Part shown: in pieces, positions 9,270 through 18,306 of the stretch
How positions within the stretch are numbered: position 1 is the first letter of the stretch
Layout of the letters: every line of letters starts with the position of its first letter
Assembly: GCF_036325985.1 (NCBI RefSeq)
Contig: NZ_JAUHLI010000013.1
Coordinates: forward strand, 71,072-135,071
Reading direction: 5' to 3'
DNA from: Alkalimonas cellulosilytica
GTDB lineage: Bacteria; Pseudomonadota; Gammaproteobacteria; Enterobacterales; Alteromonadaceae
Length of the DNA stretch: 64,000 bases
Made by a program: the position numbers and the translations under genes
The notes under the pieces: model-generated
The model's input: the letters and a program-made list of their open reading frames with translations, nothing else
Told to the model about the DNA's origin: nothing
The model's database searches: none

Positions 9270-10775
9270 TTAGTCCTGATCCTGACCACAGCGGTGCAGC
9301 AGGTACTGGGTGAGCATCGGTACCGGGCGGCCGGTAGAGCCTTTGTCTTTGCCGCCACTGCGCCAGGCGGTGCCGGCAATATCCAGATGCGCCCAGTGGA
9401 ACTTGCGGGTAAAGCGCGACAGGAAGCAGGCCGCGGTAATGGTACCGGCAGCACGGCCGCCCAGGTTGCTGAAATCGGCAAAAGGACTTTCCAGTTGCTC
9501 CTGATAATCATCCCACAGCGGCAAACGCCAGGCGCGGTCACCACTGCTGTCGGAGGCATTCAGTAAATCGTGCGCCAGCGGGTTGTGGTTGCTGAGCAGG
9601 CCGGTAGCATGCTTGCCAAGCGCAATAATGCAGGCGCCGGTCAGGGTAGCGACGTCAATCACCACGTCTGGGTCAAAGCGCTCAACATAGGTCAGTGCAT
9701 CGCACAGCACCAGCCGGCCTTCGGCATCGGTGTTTAGCACTTCGACCGTTTGGCCGGACATGGTGGTCAGAATATCGCCCGGACGGTAAGCGTTGGCATC
9801 CGGCATGTTTTCCGCTGCGGCCAACACGCCGATCACATTTAACGGCAGCTCCAGCTCGCACAGCGACTTCATCGCGCCCAGCACCGCCGCAGCACCGCCC
9901 ATGTCGTATTTCATTTCATCCATGCCATCGCCTGGCTTGATGCTGATGCCGCCGGAGTCAAACGTCAGGCCTTTGCCTACCAGCACAATAGGGGCAGCAT
10001 TGTCGGCGCCGCCCTGGTAGCGCATCACCGTCATGCGTGGCTCATTGACCGAGCCTTTACCCACCGCCAGATAAGCGTTCATGCCAAGCTCAGACAACTC
10101 ATTTGGCCCCAGCACTTCGACCTGCAATTTGCTGTGCTGCGTGGCTAACTGCTGGCTTTGCTCGGCCAGGTAGATGGGTGTGCAAATATTGGGCGGCATG
10201 TTGCCGACGTCTTTACACAGTTTGGCACCGGCTGCGACCGCCAGACCATGTTCGACGGCTTTTTCACCCAGTGCCAGATCGCGGCGGGTTGGCACATTAA
10301 AGACGATTTTGCGCAGTGGACGACGGGTTTCGTCTTTTTTGCTTTTCAGCTGATCGAACACATAAAGCGAGTCCTGGGCGCTTTCCACCGCATGGCGTAC
10401 TTTCCAGTAAATATCGCGGCCTTTGACATGCAGTTCGGATAAAAAGCACACTGCTTCCATCGAGCCGGTTTCGTTCAGAGTACTGATGGTTTTGGCAATG
10501 ATTTGCTTGTACTGGCGCTCGTCCAGCTCACGCTCTTTGCCACAGCCAACCAGCAACACCCGCTCGCTCAGCACATTGGGTACATGATGCAGCAGCAGCA
10601 TTTGGCCTGGCTTGCCTTCCAGGTCGCCCCGGCGCAACAAATTGCTGATATAGCCTTCGCTGATCTTATCCAGCTGCTCGGCAACGGCAGACAAACGGCG
10701 AGGCTCATAGACACCAACCACGATGCAGGCGCTACGTTGTTTTTCCGGACTGCCACTTTTTACACTGAACTCCAT
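9270..10775 (-). CDS. pepA: Leucyl aminopeptidase (PepA)
   Basis: 501-aa M17 leucyl aminopeptidase, a hexameric two-metal enzyme that releases N-terminal residues; in E. coli it also binds DNA at cer and carAB. The family signature NTDAEGRLVL is present with the preceding metal-ligand region VGKGLTFDSGGISIKPG. ATG 10775 is chosen because AGGAG sits 6 bp upstream and MEFSVKSG matches the family start; 51 upstream in-frame codons are leader. First gene of pepA-holC-valS, divergent from lptF. Confidence 0.97.
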   Translation of the reverse strand: MEFSVKSGSPEKQRSACIVVGVYEPRRLSAVAEQLDKISEGYISNLLRRGDLEGKPGQMLLLHHVPNVLSERVLLVGCGKERELDERQYKQIIAKTISTLNETGSMEAVCFLSELHVKGRDIYWKVRHAVESAQDSLYVFDQLKSKKDETRRPLRKIVFNVPTRRDLALGEKAVEHGLAVAAGAKLCKDVGNMPPNICTPIYLAEQSQQLATQHSKLQVEVLGPNELSELGMNAYLAVGKGSVNEPRMTVMRYQGGADNAAPIVLVGKGLTFDSGGISIKPGDGMDEMKYDMGGAAAVLGAMKSLCELELPLNVIGVLAAAENMPDANAYRPGDILTTMSGQTVEVLNTDAEGRLVLCDALTYVERFDPDVVIDVATLTGACIIALGKHATGLLSNHNPLAHDLLNASDSSGDRAWRLPLWDDYQEQLESPFADFSNLGGRAAGTITAACFLSRFTRKFHWAHLDIAGTAWRSGGKDKGSTGRPVPMLTQYLLHRCGQDQD

Positions 10776-10954
10776 GTTGACTCCTGGTTCTAACTGGACC
10801 GACGTAAAGCAACCACTGCCATGAAAAATGCAGACTGGGTAAGAAAACGCTCGGATTTTGCGGCGCTTTCGTCGATAATAATTGTGATAAACACCAAGTT
10901 TACTCAAAAACGGCCGAGGTTTCAGCAAAAAGACCGGTTTTCAGGGGGCATTTT

Positions 10955-12064
10955 TTGATTATTTTCCGTTATCTGATTGGAGAAGTAGCCAAGTCGCAGT
11001 TGGCGGTTTTTCTGATCCTGATGACCATCATCATGAGTCAGCGCTTTGTGCGCATCTTAGCGGACGCCTCCGAAGGTGATTTGCCAGCGCAACTGGTATT
11101 CACCATGGTTGGGCTGAAGCTACCGCAATTGGCACTGATTATCCTGCCACTCAGCGCCTTTTTGGGCATTTTTATTGCGCTTGGCCGCATCTATGCCGAC
11201 AGCGAGATGACGGTATTGCATGCCACCGGCCTGAGTGAACGGCGCATCAGTGCTTTTGTGCTGAGCTGGTCATTGCTGCTGGCTGTGGCTGCTGCCTGGG
11301 TTAGTATGGCGCTGAGCCCCTGGTCGATGGAGCGTGAATACGAAGTACTGGAGCGGGTGGAAAGCGATGTGGGTCTCTACTCGCTGGTGCCGGGCCGTTT
11401 CCAGCAAACCTCCAATGAGCGTGCCGTGCTGTTTGTGCATGATATTGCCCGTGGCAGTGGCGAATTGTCGCGGGTTTTTGTGGCGCAAAGCGAAATCCGT
11501 GATGGCAAGCCGTATCATTCCATTGTCTATGCCCAAAGCGGCGCTGTGCAGGAAGATGCCAGCGGTGCCCAAATGCTGGTGCTGGAGCAGGGCCGTCGCT
11601 ACGCCGGTCAGCTGCAATCGCCGCCGTTTGAAGTGATCGAGTTTGGCCGCTACCAACTGCAAATCCGTGAGCAGGAAGTGGAGCATCGGCGCCGTAAACT
11701 CAGCAGCCTGACTACTCCGCAATTGCTGCAGCAACTGGACGATCCCGAGGCGATGGCCGAATGGCACTGGCGGATTGCCATTCCGCTGTCGATTGTGCTG
11801 CTGGCGCTGATCGCAGTGCCGCTGAGCCGGGTGAATCCGCGTCAGGGCAAATTTGGCAAGTTACTGCCCGCGCTCGGACTTTATCTTGGCTACTACATGC
11901 TGCTGATCATCACCCGCTCGGCACTGGAAAATGGCCAGCTGCCCGGTTGGCTTGGCATGTGGTGGATCCATCTGAGTGCTTTACTGATGGGGCTGGCCCT
12001 GATGGCACAGCAGCATCCGCTGGTGCGGCGCTGGCAGCGCCAACTGCGGGGGGCCAGCGCATGA
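10955..12064 (+). CDS. lptF: LPS export ABC transporter permease LptF
   Basis: 369-aa inner-membrane permease of the LptB2FG machine that extracts lipopolysaccharide from the inner membrane and feeds it to the LptC-A-D bridge. Six membrane helices flank a periplasmic beta-jellyroll domain (about residues 125-250). The N-terminus MIIFRYLIGEVAKSQLAVF is family-typical and starts with TTG at 10955, preceded by AGGGGG. It overlaps lptG by 4 bp (ATGA). Confidence 0.96.
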   Translation: MIIFRYLIGEVAKSQLAVFLILMTIIMSQRFVRILADASEGDLPAQLVFTMVGLKLPQLALIILPLSAFLGIFIALGRIYADSEMTVLHATGLSERRISAFVLSWSLLLAVAAAWVSMALSPWSMEREYEVLERVESDVGLYSLVPGRFQQTSNERAVLFVHDIARGSGELSRVFVAQSEIRDGKPYHSIVYAQSGAVQEDASGAQMLVLEQGRRYAGQLQSPPFEVIEFGRYQLQIREQEVEHRRRKLSSLTTPQLLQQLDDPEAMAEWHWRIAIPLSIVLLALIAVPLSRVNPRQGKFGKLLPALGLYLGYYMLLIITRSALENGQLPGWLGMWWIHLSALLMGLALMAQQHPLVRRWQRQLRGASA

Positions 12065-13128
12065 TCCGTATTCTGGATATTTACCTGGGGAAAACCATTC
12101 TGGCTACCACCGCCCTGACACTGGTGGTACTGATGATCCTGTCCGGTTTATTCCGCTTTTTGGATCAGTTACGCGCTATTGGCCGGGGCAACTACGATAC
12201 CCTGCATGCGGTGCTGTTTAGCTTGTACAGCATGCCGGGCGATCTGGTAATGTTCTTCCCAATGGCCGCTCTGATAGGCGGTTTGGTCGGGTTGGGGTTG
12301 TTGGCCAGCAACAGCGAACTGGTGGTGATGCAGGCGGCGGGTTTATCCCGGCTGAATATCATCAATGCAGTAATGAAAACTGCGGTACTGATGATGCTGG
12401 TGGTGATGGCTGTTGGTGAGTGGGGCGCGCCTGCGACTGACCGGGCGGCCCGTGAGCTGCGCATTAAAGCCATTTCCGGTGGTAATCTGTTTGCGGTGCA
12501 GCAGGGCATTTGGGCCAAAGATGGCGATGATTTTGTCAACATCAAGGAAGTGAAAGACAGTGGTGATTTGGCCGGGGTGGCGATTTACGAGTTCAGCGAT
12601 GAGCTGAAACTGGAAGCCATTATTTATGCCGAGACGGCACGTTTCCGGCAGGATGTCTGGGTGCTGAGTCAGGTCAGCCGGTTGCACTTTCATCCGGATC
12701 GGATTGAACGTCATCAATGGCAGGAGCAACGCTGGCGCTCGACCTTAACACCGGACAAACTGGGTGTGGTGACCATCAAGCCTGAAATGCTGTCGCTGCG
12801 GGGCTTAAGTGATTATCTCGATTACCTGCGGGCCAATCAGCAGGATACCAGCCGTTACGAGCTGGCGTACTGGCGTAAGTTAACCCAGCCCATTACCATC
12901 ATCGCCATGCTGCTAATGGCGCTGTCGTTCATCTTCGGGCCCTTGCGCAGCGTGACCATGGCGGCCAGGGGCATTATGGGGGTGTTGACCGGTTTTGCTT
13001 TTTACATGAGCAATGAAGTCTTTGGCCCGGTGGCGCTGGTGTACCAGATGCCACCGCTGCTCGGCGCTGTGTTGCCAAGCTTGTTGTTTATCGGGCTGGC
13101 GATTTATCTGATGCGGAAAAAAGTATAA
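12061..13128 (+). CDS. lptG: LPS export ABC transporter permease LptG
   Basis: 355-aa partner permease of LptF in LptB2FG. Starts at the ATG overlapping the lptF stop (ATGA), giving MIRILDIYLGKTIL, the expected LptG start. The same fold is visible: three N-terminal helices, a periplasmic domain (about residues 120-260) and three C-terminal helices ending in a basic tail. Together with lptF it lies divergent from pepA, as in E. coli. Confidence 0.96.
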   Translation: MIRILDIYLGKTILATTALTLVVLMILSGLFRFLDQLRAIGRGNYDTLHAVLFSLYSMPGDLVMFFPMAALIGGLVGLGLLASNSELVVMQAAGLSRLNIINAVMKTAVLMMLVVMAVGEWGAPATDRAARELRIKAISGGNLFAVQQGIWAKDGDDFVNIKEVKDSGDLAGVAIYEFSDELKLEAIIYAETARFRQDVWVLSQVSRLHFHPDRIERHQWQEQRWRSTLTPDKLGVVTIKPEMLSLRGLSDYLDYLRANQQDTSRYELAYWRKLTQPITIIAMLLMALSFIFGPLRSVTMAARGIMGVLTGFAFYMSNEVFGPVALVYQMPPLLGAVLPSLLFIGLAIYLMRKKV

Positions 13129-13165
13129 GCCGCTGCGCCACTGCAACGGCTTAACCCCAAAGTTA

Positions 13166-13669
13166 TCAGCGCGCTGTTTTGTACAAATTCAGCTGTTTGC
13201 TTTGCTCTTTGCTGATCAGCACCATCTGGGTGTTGGTCAGTTGATCCTGCAGTGCCAAACCTTTCCCCCAGCGCAGAAACAGCCAGAAATTACCAAGGCC
13301 ACCCAGAGCCAGCAAGGCCCGAAGTATGGCTTGCGCAGGCGTCAGCTGCTGGCCATTTTGCTGCAGCAATAATAAGCGCCAGGCTTTCATGCCCAGTGTT
13401 TGCCCAGCCCGTAGCCAGAAATAAGCATAAAAGCCAACCCCAGCCGATAATAAGTACAGCAAATAAAGCCAGCGCTGCAGGCCCTGACCAAAAAAAGCAG
13501 CGGTGTCTTCATAAGCAGATAAATCCAGCAAGCCGGTTTTTTCCAGTCCAATCACCAGTGCAAAGGCCAGGCCGGCAGCGGCCATAATCACCGCACACAG
13601 CACCAGTACATCGTAAATAATGGCGGCTAAACGACGGGCAAAACCAGCCCTGGGCGCTTGTTCAAACAT
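13166..13669 (-). CDS. RDD family membrane protein
   Basis: 167-aa inner-membrane protein with an RDD-type domain: near the N-terminus AGFARRLAAIIYDVLVL and in the middle GQTLGMKAWRLLLL are the two family hallmarks. Three or four hydrophobic helices are visible. ATG 13669 (MFEQAPRAG) is chosen because homology-like sequence begins there. Convergent with lptG across a 37-bp gap containing a 7-bp inverted repeat. Role unknown; some RDD proteins are linked to Na+ or Li+ export. Confidence 0.85.
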   Translation of the reverse strand: MFEQAPRAGFARRLAAIIYDVLVLCAVIMAAAGLAFALVIGLEKTGLLDLSAYEDTAAFFGQGLQRWLYLLYLLSAGVGFYAYFWLRAGQTLGMKAWRLLLLQQNGQQLTPAQAILRALLALGGLGNFWLFLRWGKGLALQDQLTNTQMVLISKEQSKQLNLYKTAR

Positions 13670-13733
13670 GCACAATCTCAGCAGTTTTCGATGCGCCAGA
13701 GTGTAGCATAGCCGCTCTGGCTGCGAAATCTGT

Positions 13734-15026
13734 TCATGGCCGTTGCATCCTTTCGGCACGCTTCAAGCGTCGGCGAAAGGCATACAGCAGCAAGGCCACG
13801 CTGCTGATCACCAGCGGCAGGCTCAGACTGTGCCACAACTCGCTATTCAGCTCAGGCCACCAATATTGCAGAGCCCGAATGCCATGCTGGCACAACTGCA
13901 TGGCGTAATAACTGATGGCGACCACCGACAAACCTTCCACCATATGTTGCAGTTTCAGTTGCAGCCGGGCGCGCTGATCCATCGATGCCAGTAAGCGCTG
14001 GTTTTGCTGTTCCAGCTTCAAACTGATACGGGTGCGCAGCAGCTCGGTACAGCGGCCCAGCCGGTTGGAGAGTCCTTGCTGGCGAAACAGCACCGACTCG
14101 CTGGTACGAAAAGCCGGCGTTAGCCTGCGTTCGGTAAAATCCTGCAGCGACAGCAGGCCATCAATCGGCGTTTCATTCAGGCTTTTGATCCGATCAAGCG
14201 CCAATTGGTAGTAAGCCGCACTGGCTTGCAACCGTGAGCTGTTTTCGGCAATCAGATGCTCGGTCTGCGCCGCCATGCGGGTGAGTTCTGCCAGCAGCGA
14301 CTCATCGTGCTCTTCGGCCTGTTCAATGCGTTTGGTGATGTAAGACAGTTGCTGCTCCAGCGTATTCAGTTGCCCGATGGCTTTACGGGCCAATGGCCAG
14401 CCCAGCAGGGAGAGCTTGCGATAATTGCCCAGATCAAACAATTGCTGTACCAGGCGGCCCAGCTGCGCCGGGCTTAAACCACAATCTTGCATCAGCATCC
14501 GGCCCGCACCTTCGGCATGCTTTTGAAAGTCGGTCCAGATGCGGGCTTTTTGCTCGGCCAGATAACTGCTGATGCAATGATCCGGATTGAACATGGCCGC
14601 AATGTCCTGCTCTTTGCTGCTGCTGTTGCTGTCCAGCACGCTTAGCTGGATCACCCGGAATATCTGGCCAGGAAAGGGCTCCAGCCAGTCTTTGGCGGGC
14701 AGGAAATCCAGTGGATCATCAAAGAACTCAGCGCCACTGCCTGGTTGGATAAAGGTATAGCTGGAGAACTCGCCATGCTTTTCCCAGCGTAAGGTGGCGC
14801 CAAACAAGGACAGGTTCAGATCGTTGTCGCTTTCTTTGAGTTGCGCCCCTTGTTGTGCCGCCAATTGCTGCATCTGCGAAAATTCGGTACTGCGGCTGCT
14901 CGGGCTGACTGTCAGTACAAACTGACATAGCCGGCAGGGCGCCTGCAGAGCAGGGAAAGTGCGCTGGCGCAGTTCCTGATCCAGCAAGTCGCGCAGTGGA
15001 TGGTTGCGTTGTTGAAATCGGCTCAT
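13734..15026 (-). CDS. DUF3422 family protein
   Basis: 430-aa member of the uncharacterised DUF3422 family. Recognisable parts are NHPLRDLLDQELRQRTFP at the start, LRWEKHGEFSSYTF and the DWLEPFPGQIFRVIQL segment. A long helical middle (about residues 210-350) is followed by two C-terminal hydrophobic helices and a basic tail, so it is probably anchored in the inner membrane with the bulk in the cytoplasm. ATG 15026 has AGGAG 7 bp upstream. Function unknown. Confidence 0.85.
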   Translation of the reverse strand: MSRFQQRNHPLRDLLDQELRQRTFPALQAPCRLCQFVLTVSPSSRSTEFSQMQQLAAQQGAQLKESDNDLNLSLFGATLRWEKHGEFSSYTFIQPGSGAEFFDDPLDFLPAKDWLEPFPGQIFRVIQLSVLDSNSSSKEQDIAAMFNPDHCISSYLAEQKARIWTDFQKHAEGAGRMLMQDCGLSPAQLGRLVQQLFDLGNYRKLSLLGWPLARKAIGQLNTLEQQLSYITKRIEQAEEHDESLLAELTRMAAQTEHLIAENSSRLQASAAYYQLALDRIKSLNETPIDGLLSLQDFTERRLTPAFRTSESVLFRQQGLSNRLGRCTELLRTRISLKLEQQNQRLLASMDQRARLQLKLQHMVEGLSVVAISYYAMQLCQHGIRALQYWWPELNSELWHSLSLPLVISSVALLLYAFRRRLKRAERMQRP

Positions 15027-15228
15027 CACTCAGCTCCTTGGGTTTGGCGAACAGACGAGGACAGCGACAGGCAGCAGCTTGTATGCCAGCCGTAAAGTCA
15101 CGGAGCCGATAGCAAGTCTAAGGTATTGACGATGCAAGTTTTATGAATGAAAAAAGACATTTTTATACATCTGGCCAGACAAGGTCGTTGGTCAAAGGAT
15201 GTGCCAGCAGGAGGCAATTTGAGCCGCT

Positions 15229-15750
15229 TTAGTGCAGCGGAGAGGTCGCATCCTGGCTTTGGGCAGGCTCGTCGCGGCGAAAACCAATCACCCGTACCAG
15301 TTCGATGTCAAAAATCAGCAGACTAAAGGGCGGTATTCCCGGCATGGATTGGGCGCCATAAGCAAGTTGTGGCGGTACATGCAGTCGGGCGGACCCGCCT
15401 TCACGCATTCGTTTTAAGCCCTCCTGCCACCCCGGGATCACCTGGTGCAGGATAAACTCAATTGGTTCATCCGGTGGCAGTTGGGCATCGAAGGTGTCGC
15501 CATTTAGCAGCCTGCCGCGGTAATACACCTGCACTGAACTTAGCTCCGATGGCTTGGCGCCATTGCCTTCGGTAATCTGCTGAAAACCCAGACCAGAAGG
15601 CAACACCTCCACCTCGGGGTGCGCCAGCATGTCTTCATGATGCTGTCTGTTGCGCTCGCGCTGCTCCGCCAGGGTCCAGTTGTCGGCTTTCGCGGGTACC
15701 AGACTAACAAGCAGCAATGAGAATGCAAATAAAATACATGACCGCAGCAT
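15229..15750 (-). CDS. FKBP-type peptidyl-prolyl cis-trans isomerase, exported
   Basis: 173-aa protein with a signal peptide (MLRSCILFAFSLLLVSLVPAKA) and one FKBP domain (about residues 50-155): VQVYYRGRLLNGDTFDA, EFILHQVIPGWQEGLKRMREGG and the closing FSLLIFDIELV are family hallmarks. It should act as a proline isomerase or chaperone in the periplasm, similar in layout to FklB or FkpA without the dimerisation arm. The ribosome site (GGAG) lies somewhat far, 12 bp, from the ATG. Confidence 0.92.
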   Translation of the reverse strand: MLRSCILFAFSLLLVSLVPAKADNWTLAEQRERNRQHHEDMLAHPEVEVLPSGLGFQQITEGNGAKPSELSSVQVYYRGRLLNGDTFDAQLPPDEPIEFILHQVIPGWQEGLKRMREGGSARLHVPPQLAYGAQSMPGIPPFSLLIFDIELVRVIGFRRDEPAQSQDATSPLH

Positions 15751-15972
15751 ATTTATGGTTCACTCCAATAATTGCGCTTCAGTATATCGCACAGCAGGGC
15801 CGGTTGGCAGTGTCATTTGAAACAGGATAAAGGCTCTGCAAAAAATGTAATTTTTGCCATTTTGTCTGGCAGTTGAACTGAATACAATAGCGCAGTTTCC
15901 TGGCTTACCATGGTTTATTGAAAAGGAAAGGTATGCAGTCATTGATTTTGTCAGCGAAGTAGGTGATGCCTG

Positions 15973-16881
15973 ATGCGTAATTCTGTGCAGGCCCCATCGG
16001 CTGTGGTGATGGTACGGCCCCATCACTTTTGTTCAAACCCGCAGACCATGCGGGACAATGCTTATCAGACCAGCAGTAACGACCGCGATGCCAAACAGCA
16101 GGCTTATGCGGAAGTCAGTGCTGCTGTGCGCCAACTCGAGCGGCATGGCGTGCTGGTGCATCTGTTTGAGGATGAGCAGCAAGCCACACCAGACTCGGTG
16201 TTTCCGAACAACTGGTTTTCCACCCATGCCGATGGCCGGGTAGTGATTTACCCGATGTTTGCTGAAAACCGCCGGCTTGAGGTTCGGCCGGACATCATTG
16301 AGCTGCTAAAAGCGCAGTATCAGGTCGCGGAAGTGGTTGATTACTCTGGCTACGTTCAGCAACAGCTGTTTCTGGAAGGGACCGGCTCACTGGTGATTGA
16401 TCATCCCAATCGCCTGGCTTTTGCTGCGGTATCAAAACGCACCAGCCCGGCCCTGGTCCGCCAGCTGTGTCAGCAACTTCAGCTGACACCGGTGATTTTC
16501 AATGCCTTTGATCAGCAGGGCATAGCGGTGTACCACACCAATGTGATGATGTGTGTGGCCAGCCATTTCGTGTTGATCTGCCTGCAGATGGTGCCCGAGC
16601 AACAGCGCTCGGAACTGCTGGCCTATTTTCAGCAAAGCGGCCGGGAGGTGATTGATGTCAGCTATCAGCAGATCCAATCGTTTTGCGCCAACGCCATTGA
16701 ACTAACCGGAAGCCATGGCCCCTTGCTGGCGTTGTCCGAAACCGCATGCAATGCCTTTACGGCCAAACAAATACAGCGGATGGAACAAAGTGTCAGCCTG
16801 GTACCGGTGCAGGTACCGACCATTGAGGCGGCTGGTGGTTCAGCGCGCTGCATGATTGCTGGGATCCATTTGCCTCGATAG
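15973..16881 (+). CDS. ctlX: Citrulline utilization hydrolase CtlX
   Basis: 302-aa guanidino-modifying-superfamily enzyme (amidinotransferase fold). The N-terminal VVMVRPHHF, the VFPNNWFSTH motif with acidic catalytic residues, the catalytic His in YHTNVMMCVA and the nucleophile Cys in GGSARCMIAG near the C-terminus are all present. The CtlX assignment follows family layout; a related arginine- or dimethylarginine-processing substrate cannot be excluded. AGGTG sits 7 bp before ATG 15973. Monocistronic, followed by an 8-bp inverted repeat at 16942-16964 and then the tRNA-Leu promoter. Confidence 0.85.
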   Translation: MRNSVQAPSAVVMVRPHHFCSNPQTMRDNAYQTSSNDRDAKQQAYAEVSAAVRQLERHGVLVHLFEDEQQATPDSVFPNNWFSTHADGRVVIYPMFAENRRLEVRPDIIELLKAQYQVAEVVDYSGYVQQQLFLEGTGSLVIDHPNRLAFAAVSKRTSPALVRQLCQQLQLTPVIFNAFDQQGIAVYHTNVMMCVASHFVLICLQMVPEQQRSELLAYFQQSGREVIDVSYQQIQSFCANAIELTGSHGPLLALSETACNAFTAKQIQRMEQSVSLVPVQVPTIEAAGGSARCMIAGIHLPR

Positions 16882-16987
16882 AGATAACCATTGCAATGAA
16901 GGAATTTTATCCAACTGTCTGAATGGAAGATTTTAGCGCTAAGCTGCTGCAAAAAACAGCAGCTAAAACAAAGTGTCATAATTTCGC

Positions 16988-17015
16988 TTGCACCAACGAA
17001 ATGGATTCGTATAAT
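16988..17015 (+). promoter_or_regulatory. Putative sigma70 promoter for tRNA-Leu
   Basis: TTGCAC (16988-16993), 16-bp spacer, TATAAT (17010-17015), 26 bp ahead of the tRNA gene. A perfect -10 and good spacing support it. Confidence 0.6.
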
Positions 17016-17041
17016 GCAATGGCTATACAGCATCCCCCCTT

Positions 17042-17128
17042 GCCTGGGTGGCGAAATTGGTAGACGCAGCGGATTCAAAATCCGCCGTTGGAAACAACGT
17101 GTCGGTTCGAGTCCGACCCTAGGCACCA
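17042..17128 (+). tRNA. tRNA-Leu (CAA)
   Basis: 87-nt class II tRNA with encoded CCA. Acceptor GCCTGGG pairs with CCTAGGC, the anticodon loop is TTCAAAA (anticodon CAA), there is a long variable arm, and the T-loop is GGTTCGAGTCC. It marks the left edge of the AT-rich accessory region. Confidence 0.97.
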
Positions 17129-17646
17129 TTCATTTTAATAGTTCATCTTGATTTCATGGTTTCCATTTAAAAACTAAACACTATTGTTTTTCCTGTATCC
17201 CTGCCACACAACTACCTAAAGCTGAAGCAGATTGAAGGCTCACTGTCTTTTGTCGCTGAAGCCGAATTCGCCATACTCATAGCAACTTTCTACTTTTGAT
17301 GTCAGTTATTTTCTGAGATGATTACCCCGGTGCTTATGCTCTGAGGTCAAAACCATGCGAACTGCACGTTCGCGGAATAAGTTGTTCTTTTTCATGTACT
17401 AACTCTCTCAAGAAAATTAGCCTCCGACAAACCCTGTGTGATTCACCGCTCGTTCACTCTAATGCAACCGTGGATAGTCCAGTTGAGTTTTATCATGCTG
17501 TTGCTTCATGTATAACTCAACTAAAAGAAATCTGAAAATAGTGTAGTATAAAAAGTGGGCATGCCCCTGTGCTTCAATCGTGATTTAAGTTAGAAGGGCT
17601 CTTTTTGCTCTAAGTTCATGAATAACATAGTAAAGGAATGACGTGC
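17129..17646 (+). other. 518-bp non-coding stretch after tRNA-Leu
   Basis: No gene is supported here. It contains a 42-bp imperfect inverted repeat (17481-17497 with 17507-17522), the 10-bp palindrome GGGCATGCCC (17557-17566) and an AT-rich AGTATAAAAAG at 17545-17555 that could be a -10 region for the next gene. No T-run terminator directly follows the tRNA. Confidence 0.5.
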
Positions 17647-18228
17647 ATGAAGTTTAAAACCAAAAAAATTTTAGCGGCGGCTCTGATGGTAACAACGTTC
17701 GGTGTATCTGCTTCAATCGATGAAATTATGCGTAGAGCTGAAGATATTTCGAGATACCAAGCTTTACTAGCGCACTCAGAGGCTAATATCCGATTATCAG
17801 CTTTAGACACTATGCTGAAGTCCTCTGATACCACTATTCGCGAGATTGCCTATGCGGCAGGTATATCGAGTGTTGATGATGTCACATTATCCATTACTCT
17901 ACGAAATCGTTTTAATGAATTAAATCAGCTTACTGCCTTGATTCATTACCCTGAGAGAATGGAGAGTCTGGTTAGTGAGTTTAGAAAATCAAATGGCGAT
18001 TTTATTAACTTTAACGTAGATTCATATAATGAAAGTGCAGGTTCATTTCGAGTGAGAAGCTTAGCAAGAGCAACTGGTCCAGGCAGTGGCAGTATCAATG
18101 GTTTATCCGTGTCTATGCGCCAGGGAAGTTGCTCTATTAATGCTTCTTTTACAGAAAATGGCCTTTTCGAAGGCATGTACTTCTGTACAGATGGAATGAG
18201 TGTTCCCGTTTCATTTAGAATAGATTGA
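17647..18228 (+). CDS. Exported protein of unknown function
   Basis: 193-aa protein with a clear signal peptide (MKFKTKKILAAALMVTTFGVSA). The ATG at 17647 is preferred over 17638 because AAGGA abuts the earlier ATG but lies 9 bp from this one. Residues about 25-110 look helical (RRAEDISRYQALLAHSEANI), and the C-terminal part is beta-rich with two cysteines (GSCSINASF, MYFCTDG) that could form a periplasmic disulfide. I do not recognise a family. It is convergent with the protease operon and shares its AT-rich composition. Confidence 0.75.
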   Translation: MKFKTKKILAAALMVTTFGVSASIDEIMRRAEDISRYQALLAHSEANIRLSALDTMLKSSDTTIREIAYAAGISSVDDVTLSITLRNRFNELNQLTALIHYPERMESLVSEFRKSNGDFINFNVDSYNESAGSFRVRSLARATGPGSGSINGLSVSMRQGSCSINASFTENGLFEGMYFCTDGMSVPVSFRID

Positions 18229-18306
18229 TTAAGCTTCCTCTAAATAATGCGGCAACAATACCTCTAGTTAGTTGTTGCCGTATTTCTGGAGGGTATGTAA
18301 ATTCAT

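Noticed and set aside
16665..17129. Minus-strand open frame of 154 codons starting MVPRVGLEPTRCF
   Set aside because: Its start is the antisense of tRNA-Leu and the rest is antisense to ctlX; this is a well-known artefact of tRNA genes.
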